From: Flavobacterium sp.
GTDB lineage: Bacteria > Bacteroidota > Bacteroidia > Flavobacteriales > Flavobacteriaceae
Direction: 5' to 3'
Length of the DNA: 10,446 nucleotides
Assembly (NCBI GenBank): GCA_024642295.1
Contig: JAHEBK010000033.1
Location: 1-10,446, forward strand
Shown piece after piece: positions 1 through 6,916 of this stretch. A program made the position numbers and the translations under genes. The notes under the pieces were generated by a model. That model had not been told where the DNA came from and made no database searches. It saw nothing but the letters and a program-made list of their open reading frames with translations. The stretch's first letter is position 1; the number at the start of each line of letters is the position of its first letter.

Positions 1-303
1 GTCGTTCTCAATCAATTTACATTAGACTCTTATATTGGACTAGTAAAAACCTCAATAGTAGCCGGTGGTTTATTTTTCGAATTACCAATCATCATCTATT
101 TTTTGACTAAACTAGGATTAGTAACACCCGATTTTTTAAGAAACTATAGAAAATACGCTATCGTATTAGTACTTATCATTGCTGCGATTGTTACGCCACC
201 CGATGTCGTTAGTCAAACTATCGTGGCTATACCGATGTTATTGATTTATGAAGCAAGTATCTTCTTATCAGTATTGGTGTCCAAAAAAGAAAAGGAATCG
301 TAA
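1..303 (+). CDS. tatC: Sec-independent protein translocase subunit TatC, C-terminal part (5' end outside window)
   Basis: This is the last 100 codons of TatC, the multi-spanning inner-membrane subunit that recognises twin-arginine signal peptides and forms the core of the Tat translocase for folded proteins. The frame is open from base 1 and ends at TAA 301-303. The visible part has the family's FFELP motif at the start of a transmembrane segment, a short loop ending in RNYRKY, and then the hallmark ITPPD-like motif (here IVTPPDVVSQ). Two further hydrophobic stretches and a short charged tail (KKEKES) follow. About the first 60 percent of a usual TatC of roughly 260-280 residues is missing only because the window starts inside the gene. 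The next gene, lptB, lies 83 bases downstream on the same strand with no visible terminator, so co-transcription is possible. The family assignment is secure. Confidence 0.93.
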   Translation, partial: VVLNQFTLDSYIGLVKTSIVAGGLFFELPIIIYFLTKLGLVTPDFLRNYRKYAIVLVLIIAAIVTPPDVVSQTIVAIPMLLIYEASIFLSVLVSKKEKES

Positions 304-386
304 CAAATAATTATGATTAAAATCTGTAGTTTATTCGTTAATTTGTAGCATCTAAACACGGCATTGAATAAAACCAACAAGAGAAA

Positions 387-1127
387 ATGATTTTAAGAGC
401 GGACAATTTAGTTAAAACATACAAAGGACGAAGTGTTGTAAAAGGCATCTCGGTAGAAGTAAATCAAGGAGAAATCGTGGGGCTTTTAGGCCCAAACGGT
501 GCTGGAAAAACGACTTCTTTTTACATGATTGTAGGATTAGTAAAACCCAATGCTGGCAACATTTATCTTGATGATTTAAATATTACTGATTTCCCAATGT
601 ACAAACGAGCGCAGCAAGGAATTGGGTACCTAGCTCAAGAAGCATCTGTTTTTAGAAAATTGAGCATTGAAGACAACATACTAAGTGTTTTGCAACTAAC
701 CCAACTTTCTAAAGAGGCTCAAATTGCCAAAATGGAAAGTCTGATTGCCGAATTTAGCTTAGAGCACATTCGTACCAATAGAGGTGATTTACTCTCAGGT
801 GGAGAACGACGCCGTACTGAAATTGCTCGCTGTCTAGCTACCGACCCTAAATTTATTCTTCTTGATGAACCTTTTGCAGGTGTCGACCCAGTAGCTGTTG
901 AAGACATTCAACGAATTGTAGCCCAATTAAAAAATAAAAATATTGGAATCTTAATTACAGACCACAATGTTCAAGAAACACTTGCTATTACTGATAAAAC
1001 GTATTTAATGTTTGAAGGTGGCATTCTGAAAGCAGGTGTACCTGAAGAATTAGTAGAAGACGAAATGGTACGAAGAGTGTACTTAGGTCAAAATTTCGAA
1101 TTAAGAAAAAAGAAAATCGAGTTTTAA
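387..1127 (+). CDS. lptB: LPS export ABC transporter ATP-binding protein LptB
   Basis: This 246-residue protein is the cytoplasmic ATPase of the LptB2FGC complex, which extracts lipopolysaccharide from the inner membrane and drives it to the outer membrane. All ABC signatures are present: Walker A GPNGAGKT (residues 35-42), Q-loop Gln84, signature LSGGE (136-140), Walker B ILLDEP (157-162, catalytic Glu161), D-loop GVDP and H-loop His193. The stretch around GYLAQEASVFRKLS and the ending VYLGQNFEL are typical of LptB rather than of other ABC ATPases, and the length is the usual one. The ATG at 387 follows an A-rich leader with no strong Shine-Dalgarno sequence, which is normal in Bacteroidota. 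No lptA, lptC or lptFG gene lies beside it here, so it is separated from its partners. Its 3' end faces the convergent muramidase gene across a palindromic intergenic element. Confidence 0.95.
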   Translation: MILRADNLVKTYKGRSVVKGISVEVNQGEIVGLLGPNGAGKTTSFYMIVGLVKPNAGNIYLDDLNITDFPMYKRAQQGIGYLAQEASVFRKLSIEDNILSVLQLTQLSKEAQIAKMESLIAEFSLEHIRTNRGDLLSGGERRRTEIARCLATDPKFILLDEPFAGVDPVAVEDIQRIVAQLKNKNIGILITDHNVQETLAITDKTYLMFEGGILKAGVPEELVEDEMVRRVYLGQNFELRKKKIEF

Positions 1128-1155
1128 AAAAACATGAAATAACGTTTATTTTAAA

Positions 1156-1279
1156 CACAAATTTCACAGATTTACACGAATTAAAACCTTTAATATTTCA
1201 CGAATCTGCCACTAGCAGATATATTGGTGCAATTTAATATAAGACATTACATTTTGTGCAAATTTGTGCAATTCGTGTC
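1156..1279. repeat. Long imperfect palindromic intergenic element with central hairpin
   Basis: The 163-base gap between the convergent lptB and muramidase genes contains a roughly two-fold symmetric element. The left arm (1156-1182) reads as degenerate 9-base units, CACAAATTT, CACAGATTT, ACACGAATT. The right arm (1251-1279) carries the same kind of units in inverse orientation, for example AAATTTGTG and AATTCGTG. Between them, a second inner pair (TTTCACGAAT near 1196-1205 and ATTGGTGCAATT near 1223-1234) flanks a perfect short hairpin: ATCTGC (1204-1209), loop CACTA, GCAGAT (1215-1220). Similar strings of CACAGATTT/CACGAATT units recur between genes in many Flavobacterium genomes as far as I remember; here I see one copy only. 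It could act as a bidirectional transcript end, although no T-tract follows the hairpin. It could also be a decayed non-autonomous element. Confidence 0.6.
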
Positions 1280-1290
1280 TAGCTTTTAGA

Positions 1291-2151
1291 TTATTCAACC
1301 GTAATAAATTGCAATTGTTGTAAATCTCCATTATAGATATTTACATCAACATTTCCTTTGATTCCAGATACGGAACCTTTCTCAGTAAATTGCCAAAACA
1401 ACCAATCTTCTTCCATTTTCTCACGATAGAAATTGTAATTCGCAATCCAAAAAAGATAATCCTTAAATTCTTCTTTTAGAAAATCATCATAATATTTTTC
1501 CCCTGTATAAATAATAGGCCGTACTTTATAATGCGCTTCTACTTTTTCTAACCAACGTTTTAACCCTATTTTCAAACGTTCTATCGATTGATTTTCAGGC
1601 AGCTTTTCGATATCCAAAACAGGTGGCAAATCTCCTTTATTTAAACGAACGGTTTTAATAAATAGATCTGCTTGTTCCAATGAGTTTTCATTAGGCCGAT
1701 AGTAATGGTAAGCACCTCGAATCATTTTGTTTTTTTTGGCGCCAAGCCAATTTTTCTCAAACTTACGATCCAATCGGTCATTCCCAACTGTTGCTCTAAT
1801 AACCACAAAATCAATTGGAAATTGTTGCTCTAGTGTATCGACATACGACCATTTGATTTCCCCTTGATATTCAGAAACATCAATCCCAACCGATTTCCCA
1901 TCAATATTTCCTAAAACTTGATGATTTCGAATATCTGATAGTCTTTTAGACTCGGCTTTTTCTTTTAAAACTTTGTCTGTTTTAAAAGAAAAATAATAAG
2001 CTAATCCATTGCGATAATGATACAGAATTAAACAAACGAAAGCAGCACAAAATAATACTATTGAAAAACGCAAAAACAAATTATAAAACAAAGTCTTTTT
2101 TTTGCTTTTTCTAACAACTATCGTTTTTCTGCGAACAGTTTTCTTTCTCAT
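1291..2151 (-). CDS. Membrane-anchored GH25-family lysozyme (N-acetylmuramidase)
   Basis: This 286-residue protein belongs to glycoside hydrolase family 25, whose members cleave the MurNAc-GlcNAc beta-1,4 bond of peptidoglycan. The first 19 residues are very basic (11 Lys or Arg), followed by one transmembrane segment at about 26-45. That predicts a type II anchor with the enzyme domain in the periplasm. The GH25 domain runs from about residue 88 to 276: GIDVSEYQG with Asp91, VIRATVG (117-123), GAYHYYRP (146-153), the catalytic DIE (Asp180, Glu182), and a late VDVNIYNG (Asp269). I chose the ATG at 2151; an in-frame TTG directly before it (2154) would add only one residue. The start is 7 bases after the pssA stop, so the two are probably one operon with this gene second. 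The family is secure; its role in remodelling the organism's own wall, as opposed to attacking other cells, is inferred from the membrane anchor. Confidence 0.9.
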   Translation of the reverse strand: MRKKTVRRKTIVVRKSKKKTLFYNLFLRFSIVLFCAAFVCLILYHYRNGLAYYFSFKTDKVLKEKAESKRLSDIRNHQVLGNIDGKSVGIDVSEYQGEIKWSYVDTLEQQFPIDFVVIRATVGNDRLDRKFEKNWLGAKKNKMIRGAYHYYRPNENSLEQADLFIKTVRLNKGDLPPVLDIEKLPENQSIERLKIGLKRWLEKVEAHYKVRPIIYTGEKYYDDFLKEEFKDYLFWIANYNFYREKMEEDWLFWQFTEKGSVSGIKGNVDVNIYNGDLQQLQFITVE

Positions 2152-2158
2152 CAACCAA

Positions 2159-2872
2159 TTACTTCTTTAGCAATGCATTATTCACAATAGAAAGTAATAC
2201 ATAAAAAAGGATTACTAATGAAATTCCCAAGAAGTGAAAAAAGAAAACCAACAAAAAGGAAACCATTAAAAACACAATTTGAAGAAGATTGTCTTTAAAA
2301 GTAAACTTTTTAAATTTTAAAGAAAACAAAGGAATTTCAGCATTAAGGATATAAGCACTCCCTAAAATGACAGCCAACAAAATCCATTGATTCGTCAATA
2401 TTTCCAAAATGAATAATGAATCTGAATATTCTAAAACCAATGGCAAACTCAAAATAAACAATGCATTTGCAGGTGTAGGTAATCCAATAAAAGAATCCGT
2501 TTGACGGGTATCAATATTAAAATTAGCCAAACGATAACAAGACCCCAAAGTCACAATAAAACCCAAATAAGGAAAAACAGGACAGGTTGTAATTTCGTTT
2601 TGACTCTGAGACAACATAGAAAACATTACAAATCCAGGCACAACTCCACTAGTCACCATATCTGCTAGTGAATCCAATTGCAATCCTAATGGACTGGAAA
2701 CTTTCAACAAACGAGCAAAAAAACCATCAAAAAAGTCAAAAAATATTCCCAAACACACAAAATAAAATGCCCATTCAAAATTGGTATGAGTGGCAAAAAC
2801 CAAAGCTATACAACCTGAAAAAAGATTTAGCAATGTAATTAAATTAGGAATCTGCTTTTTGATAGTAACCAT
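2159..2872 (-). CDS. pssA: CDP-diacylglycerol--serine O-phosphatidyltransferase (phosphatidylserine synthase)
   Basis: This 237-residue integral inner-membrane enzyme transfers a phosphatidyl group from CDP-diacylglycerol to L-serine. Its product, phosphatidylserine, is decarboxylated to phosphatidylethanolamine. The CDP-alcohol phosphatidyltransferase signature D-x2-D-G-x2-A-R-x8-G-x3-D-x3-D is complete: Asp46, Asp49-Gly50, Ala53-Arg54, Gly63, Asp67 and Asp71. The N-terminal IPNLITLLNLFSG and the SLADMVTSGVVPG stretch after the signature are typical of the integral-membrane, Bacillus-type PssA and separate it from phosphatidylglycerophosphate synthase. Several hydrophobic segments follow to the C-terminus. 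The ATG at 2872 sits about 16 bases below the expected start of transcription from the -7 box at 2895-2902. The muramidase gene follows after 7 bases, suggesting that phospholipid synthesis and wall cleavage are expressed together. Serine specificity is inferred from family resemblance. Confidence 0.92.
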   Translation of the reverse strand: MVTIKKQIPNLITLLNLFSGCIALVFATHTNFEWAFYFVCLGIFFDFFDGFFARLLKVSSPLGLQLDSLADMVTSGVVPGFVMFSMLSQSQNEITTCPVFPYLGFIVTLGSCYRLANFNIDTRQTDSFIGLPTPANALFILSLPLVLEYSDSLFILEILTNQWILLAVILGSAYILNAEIPLFSLKFKKFTFKDNLLQIVFLMVSFLLVFFFHFLGISLVILFYVLLSIVNNALLKK

Positions 2873-2894
2873 AATTTTTATTTTTCTGTTCAGA

Positions 2895-2902
2895 CAAATT
2901 TA
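2895..2902 (-). promoter_or_regulatory. Predicted Bacteroidota-type -7 box for pssA
   Basis: Read on the minus strand, this is TAAATTTG, a perfect match to the Bacteroidota sigma-ABfr -7 consensus TAnnTTTG. It lies 22 bases upstream of the pssA ATG, which would give a leader of about 16 bases. I see no good TTG-type -33 element at the usual distance of about 19 bases, so the call rests on the -7 box and its position. Confidence 0.5.
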
Positions 2903-3009
2903 ATACAATAACTAAAGGAAAATGATGTTTTATACTATAGGTTTTCAACAACTGTTTGCCGTTTTCCATTTATTTGAGACCAAACAGAAAGAAGCTCATT
3001 AAAAAATTA

Positions 3010-3017
3010 TATTTTTG
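3010..3017 (+). promoter_or_regulatory. Predicted Bacteroidota-type -7 box for the PorV-like gene
   Basis: TATTTTTG is a perfect match to the TAnnTTTG -7 consensus. Transcription would start near 3023-3025. That leaves about 30 bases of leader to the TTG at 3056 but only about 11 to the TTG at 3035, so the box also bears on the start choice. A TTTG at 2973-2976 is too far upstream to be its -33 element, and no better one is visible. Confidence 0.5.
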
Positions 3018-3055
3018 AAGAATAATTACAACCTTTGTGTTTTAAAATCAAACCA

Positions 3056-4126
3056 TTGAAAAAAATTCAATATTTTATATTAATCTTAATTTTCACTACC
3101 AGCTATAGCCAAACGGTTAGAAAATATTCAAATGAATTTATGAATATTGGCGTAGATGCAGCCGCATTAGGAATGGCTAACAGTGTAGTTTCTTCTACAA
3201 ATGATGTGAATGCAGGTTATTGGAATCCTGCTGGACTACTCCAACTTGAAGACCACCAAGTTTCATTAATGCATGCCAATTACTTTGCCAATATCGCTCA
3301 ATACGATTACATTGCTTATGCTAGCCCAATTGATGATGAAAGTGCCTGGGGAATTTCATTAATACGTTTTGGAGTAGACGACATTTTAAACACGACCGAA
3401 TTAATTGACAGCCAAGGAAATGTAGATTACAATAGAATAAGTCTTTTTTCTACTGCCGACTATGGCTTCACTTTTTCATATGCTAGAAAACTTCCTCTTG
3501 ACGGTCTTCAATATGGAGTAAATGCCAAAATCATCAGACGAGTAATAGGTAAATTTGCCAGCGCATGGGGATTTGGATTTGATGCAGGTATCCAATTTGA
3601 AAGAAATGATTGGAAATTTGGATTAATGGCTAGAGACATAACTACCACCTACAACGTTTGGAATATAAACGAAGAGGAATATAAAAAAGTTGCAGATGCT
3701 GTTGAAGGACAAAATCAAGAATTACCCGAATCAACTGAAATTACTGCTCCAAAGGTTCAGCTAGGACTTTCTAAAAAATTCATCTTTCATTATGATTACA
3801 GTCTTTTGGCTGCAGCCAATATAAATATGCGTTTTACACAAACTAATGATATAATTTCGACCAAATTTGCCAGTATAGATCCTGCTTTAGGATTTGAATT
3901 TGGCTATACTGATTTGGTTTTTGTACGGGCAGGTGTGGGTAATTTTCAAAACGTAGAACAATTGGACAGTACTCAAAAAATTGAGTTCCAACCCAATATC
4001 GGGCTAGGATTTAAATACAGAGGCATTCAAGTAGATTATGCATTGACTAATTTAGGTAATCAAGGTACTACTTTATATTCTAATATTTTTTCTCTAAAAG
4101 TAGATTTAGGACTATTCAGAAGATAA
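3056..4126 (+). CDS. PorV/PorQ-family outer-membrane protein
   Basis: This 356-residue exported protein belongs to the FadL-like PorV/PorQ family of outer-membrane beta-barrels. The family includes the type IX secretion components PorV and PorQ. The start appears to be TTG at 3056, giving a classic signal peptide: MKK, a hydrophobic core (QYFILILIF), and likely cleavage near SYS-Q or SQ-T. An in-frame TTG at 3035 would add seven residues ahead of the signal peptide and leave almost no leader, so I prefer 3056. After cleavage come the family hallmarks: GVDAAALGMANS, then NDVNAGYWNPAGL (about residues 49-61). Alternating amphipathic strands rich in GFGFDAG- and GLMARD-like sequence follow, ending in LGLFRR. 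It is not adjacent to porU or other type IX genes, so it may be a paralogue; the substrate or partner is unknown. The next gene starts 64 bases downstream on the same strand. Confidence 0.85.
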   Translation: MKKIQYFILILIFTTSYSQTVRKYSNEFMNIGVDAAALGMANSVVSSTNDVNAGYWNPAGLLQLEDHQVSLMHANYFANIAQYDYIAYASPIDDESAWGISLIRFGVDDILNTTELIDSQGNVDYNRISLFSTADYGFTFSYARKLPLDGLQYGVNAKIIRRVIGKFASAWGFGFDAGIQFERNDWKFGLMARDITTTYNVWNINEEEYKKVADAVEGQNQELPESTEITAPKVQLGLSKKFIFHYDYSLLAAANINMRFTQTNDIISTKFASIDPALGFEFGYTDLVFVRAGVGNFQNVEQLDSTQKIEFQPNIGLGFKYRGIQVDYALTNLGNQGTTLYSNIFSLKVDLGLFRR

Positions 4127-4190
4127 AAACTAAACGCATTTATTTTATATTTCTGCAAAACGGAATACAATACATTAATAAATCAAACTA

Positions 4191-5336
4191 ATGAAAACCT
4201 ATAATTTAAGTAAATCATTTTGTTTTTCTTTCTCTTTTTTATTGTTTTCCTTTTTATCATTTAGTCAAAATCCCATTTTATCAAATAATGCTCATGTAAG
4301 CATTCTAACTTGTGGCACTGGAAACGAATCTTATTCCCTATTTGGACATACAGCAATCCGTATTTCAGATATTGAAAACAATTTAGACATTGTATACAAC
4401 TACGGTGCATTTGACTTTAACACCCCTAATTTTGTTGCCAAATTTGCCAAAGGAGATTTACAATATTTTGCTATTACGCATTCTTACGACAACTTCTTAA
4501 CTCAATATAATTATGAAAAAAGGGATGTTTACGAACAAGAACTGCTCTTGAATCTTAATTTGAAACAAAAGATATTTGACAACTTAAATACTTCGTTAGC
4601 ATCTGGAGACAGTTATTACACCTACAAATTCATAGATAAAAACTGCACTTCAATGGTGGTGGATATCATCAACAAAACACTAGACGCAAAGGCAATAACA
4701 AAAAAAATTGACACCAACCTAACTTATAGAACGATTCTATTTCCCTATTTTGACCATCATTTTTATGAAAAATTAGGGACCAGTATTATTTTTGGTACCA
4801 AAGTAGACCAAAAAGGAGACCATATTTTTTTACCATTAGAATTAATGGAAAATCTAAAAACAGCAAAATTTAACAACCAAAACCTAGTACAAAAAGACCC
4901 AAAAGTAGTACTAAAATTTCAAAAGTCTATTGCTACTTCTTGGTGGAACAACTGGTATTCCTATCTTATACTTCTTGGATTAATTATTATTATAAACAAT
5001 AAAATCCTCAATCAAGGATACTTTTTCATCATGGGATTAATTGGAATTCTATTTGTCTTCCTAGGCTTCTATTCAGGTCATTTGGAATTAGCGAACAACT
5101 ACAATGTACTTTTGTTTAATCCTATATTGATACTATCGTTGCTTTTTTATTCAAAAAAACAAATCAAATGGATTTATAACTTGACATTATTTAATCTGTT
5201 TTTATTAGTCATCTATGTAGGTGTTTTATTCAACAAAGTTCACTTTTTAATTGTACTTCCTTTAATAGTTACCAATGGTTATCTTTTGATCAAACTGGCA
5301 ATACAGCACAAAAAACGCATTCCAATTATTATCTAA
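4191..5336 (+). CDS. DUF4105/Lnb-type membrane protein, candidate lipoprotein N-acyltransferase
   Basis: This 381-residue protein has a signal sequence (about 1-25, ending SFLSFSQ), a periplasmic DUF4105 domain (about 33-240) and five C-terminal transmembrane helices (near 254-270, 276-295, 305-320, 326-347 and 350-370). Domain landmarks are CGTG (41-44), YSLFGHTAIRI with His53, YNYGAFDF (69-76) and DKNCTS with Cys152. The conserved His and Cys suggest a thiol-type active site. The same two-part layout defines Lnb, reported in Bacteroides as the enzyme that N-acylates the terminal cysteine of lipoproteins in bacteria lacking Lnt. From established knowledge the domain family is Lnb; that this copy is the acyltransferase is inference, because flavobacteria may carry several DUF4105 proteins. 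The periplasmic face also has YSGH (294-297) and LLFNP (307-311), possibly functional loops. The ATG at 4191 is clear. No neighbour is a lipoprotein-maturation gene. Confidence 0.82.
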   Translation: MKTYNLSKSFCFSFSFLLFSFLSFSQNPILSNNAHVSILTCGTGNESYSLFGHTAIRISDIENNLDIVYNYGAFDFNTPNFVAKFAKGDLQYFAITHSYDNFLTQYNYEKRDVYEQELLLNLNLKQKIFDNLNTSLASGDSYYTYKFIDKNCTSMVVDIINKTLDAKAITKKIDTNLTYRTILFPYFDHHFYEKLGTSIIFGTKVDQKGDHIFLPLELMENLKTAKFNNQNLVQKDPKVVLKFQKSIATSWWNNWYSYLILLGLIIIINNKILNQGYFFIMGLIGILFVFLGFYSGHLELANNYNVLLFNPILILSLLFYSKKQIKWIYNLTLFNLFLLVIYVGVLFNKVHFLIVLPLIVTNGYLLIKLAIQHKKRIPIII

Positions 5337-5367
5337 TAGCTATTCCTATAACTTAACTGAACGTTGC

Positions 5368-5409
5368 ACTAATCACTAAGAACTATGGACTAAGGACTAA
5401 AAACTAATT
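5368..5409. repeat. Six tandem 7-base units, consensus ACTAANN
   Basis: Six contiguous heptamers run ACTAATC, ACTAAGA, ACTATGG, ACTAAGG, ACTAAAA, ACTAATT. Only the third breaks the ACTAA core, with ACTAT. The array sits in the 97-base gap between two convergent genes and codes for nothing visible. It is too short-period for a CRISPR array and forms no strong hairpin. It may be a slippage-prone microsatellite. Confidence 0.75.
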
Positions 5410-5433
5410 ATAGACAAAGCACTACACACTTCC

Positions 5434-6828
5434 CTATTGTCCTCTATAAAACAAAACAGTAGTGATTGTTTTCAGGGTAATATTTAAATCCAAATAAAAA
5501 CTACGGTGTTTGATGTAATAAAGATCATATTGCAACTTAATCAAACTATCGTCAATAGATTCCCCATAAGAATAATTTACCTGAGCCCAACCAGTAAGAC
5601 CTGGTTTTACAATATGCCTCGTTTCATAAAACGGCATACGTTCTGCAATCTCTTTTACAAATTCTGGACGTTCAGGTCTTGGACCAATAATCGCCATCTC
5701 CCCTTTTAAAATATTGACAACCTGCGGAATCTCATCAATTCTTGTTTTCCTTAAAAACTTACCAAAAGCGGTAATTCTACGATCATTAGTGGTAGTAAAG
5801 ACAGCTCCATTAGACTCTGCGTTCACAATCATCGTCCTTAATTTCAATATTTCAAAAGGCACTCCATCTTTTCCTATTCGTTGCTGAGTATAAAATAGTT
5901 TTCCTTTATTGGCAAACAAATTACCCAACAAAATGAAAGGCAAGAGAATAAGTCCAACAAACAGCCCGAGGAAAGACAATACAATTTCGAACAAACGAAC
6001 AACGGATAAGTACAATTTATTATGATTACTGCGACTAAATGGAAAGAATCGATAAAAATCTCTAGCAATATACTGAACAGGAATTCGCTGTGTTTTACTT
6101 TCATACACCTGTGTATACTCCCTAATGACTTTTCCAGACTCTAGCAATCTTATTAACTGATGGTACAATTCTGGAGTAATTCCTTTACTTGTTTTAGAGG
6201 CTATCACAATTTCTGACACAGTATGTTTACTAACAAACGATACTAAATCTGTACACTCTACACGATCTACATAATGAGTTTTGTATGTTTTTTTACTTGA
6301 TTCCTTATCTGTAGAAACATAGGCAATGATTTTATAATGAGGGTCTATATTTTCTAAACCTGAAATTAATTCTTCGACTTGCTTATCATCACAAATCAAC
6401 AAGGCATTTTGATGAAACCGATGAGAAGCTAAAAAGCGAACATAAAAAAAGCGCCATAATAATAGCGTAATCAAAACAACCCCATAAAACAAAACGATGT
6501 AAATCCTTTTTGGAGGCAATTCAGGAGAAAAAATAGGAGTTAGCAAATAAACTAATACAGTTACAGAAACCGTTATCAGGACACTTTTTAAAATTTGAAA
6601 CTCGTTACTAGCTACTTGAAGTTGATACATCTCAAAAACAAGCCCAAAAACGGTGAGATAGGATGCAAATACTAGAATATAGGTCTTTGTAAGTACAACC
6701 TCTTTTAAATATTGAACTTCAAATATTGTACCTACAAAATACAATGCTAGTAAAACAGAAAAAATATCAAAAAGATGAAGTATCATTTTCCTTTCTGATA
6801 TTTCAAAATGTATTTTTTCCTTTGCCAT
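5434..6828 (-). CDS. Exopolysaccharide initiating glycosyltransferase (polyprenyl glycosylphosphotransferase)
   Basis: This 464-residue inner-membrane enzyme of the WbaP/WcaJ type starts surface-polysaccharide repeat units by moving a sugar-1-phosphate from a nucleotide sugar to undecaprenyl phosphate. The order is: four transmembrane helices (about 15-130), a soluble Rossmann-like domain (about 140-245, from NALLICDD to YTQVYES), a membrane helix (about 275-305), and the catalytic bacterial sugar transferase domain (about 308-464). That domain has FYTQQRIGKDG, FEILKLRTM, the catalytic Asp365-Glu366 in RIDEIPQ, GPRPERPEF (382-390) and KPGLTGWAQVNYSYG (408-422). Length and motifs are complete. 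The sugar cannot be told from sequence. It is the last gene of the polysaccharide block here, 88 bases after the polymerase gene. That gap has no terminator hairpin or perfect -7 box, so read-through from upstream is likely. Confidence 0.93.
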   Translation of the reverse strand: MAKEKIHFEISERKMILHLFDIFSVLLALYFVGTIFEVQYLKEVVLTKTYILVFASYLTVFGLVFEMYQLQVASNEFQILKSVLITVSVTVLVYLLTPIFSPELPPKRIYIVLFYGVVLITLLLWRFFYVRFLASHRFHQNALLICDDKQVEELISGLENIDPHYKIIAYVSTDKESSKKTYKTHYVDRVECTDLVSFVSKHTVSEIVIASKTSKGITPELYHQLIRLLESGKVIREYTQVYESKTQRIPVQYIARDFYRFFPFSRSNHNKLYLSVVRLFEIVLSFLGLFVGLILLPFILLGNLFANKGKLFYTQQRIGKDGVPFEILKLRTMIVNAESNGAVFTTTNDRRITAFGKFLRKTRIDEIPQVVNILKGEMAIIGPRPERPEFVKEIAERMPFYETRHIVKPGLTGWAQVNYSYGESIDDSLIKLQYDLYYIKHRSFYLDLNITLKTITTVLFYRGQ

Positions 6829-6916
6829 TTAAAAACCCTTATAATGAGTGCAATTTAACTATTGTTTGTGTTATATTAGTTCAAAACAACTTTTTTTAAT
6901 TCAAAATTTAAAAAAA

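Noticed and set aside
304..386. Promoter before lptB (TTAATTTG) and a 10-codon open frame (ATGATTAAA...)
   Set aside because: The box misses the second base of TAnnTTTG and has no -33 partner. The tiny frame has no support, so read-through from tatC is as likely.
719..907. Minus-strand open frame inside lptB
   Set aside because: It lies antisense to the conserved ABC signature and Walker B region, and its translation is low-complexity and Ser/Arg-rich with no family resemblance. It is a shadow of lptB.
1204..1220. Rho-independent terminator at the ATCTGC/GCAGAT hairpin
   Set aside because: The stem is only 6 bp and no T-tract follows on either strand. I kept it as the centre of the palindromic element instead.
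2883..2990. Inverted pair TTTCTGTT / AACAGAAA in the divergent promoter region
   Set aside because: The arms are 8 bases and 92 bases apart in AT-rich DNA, with no extension beyond the match, so chance is enough.
4127..4190. Promoter before the Lnb-like gene (TATTTCTG)
   Set aside because: It has one mismatch in the TTTG half and no TTG upstream at the right distance, so it was not strong enough to list.
5335..5344. 10-base palindrome AATAGCTATT at the stop of the Lnb-like gene
   Set aside because: It has no loop or T-tract and partly overlaps the stop codon. A palindrome this short is expected by chance in AT-rich DNA.
5506..5709. Plus-strand open frame antisense to the sugar transferase 3' end
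   Set aside because: It is opposite the catalytic domain of a well-supported gene and shows no motif of its own.
5874..6104. Minus-strand open frame within the sugar transferase gene in another frame
   Set aside because: It is Cys/Phe/Leu-rich because it reads a membrane-segment region out of frame, and the main gene is intact.
6829..6916. Terminator or promoter in the 88-base gap before the initiating transferase
   Set aside because: Only a weak TTGTTT/AAACAA pairing with a 16-base loop is present, and there is no perfect TAnnTTTG box on the minus strand.
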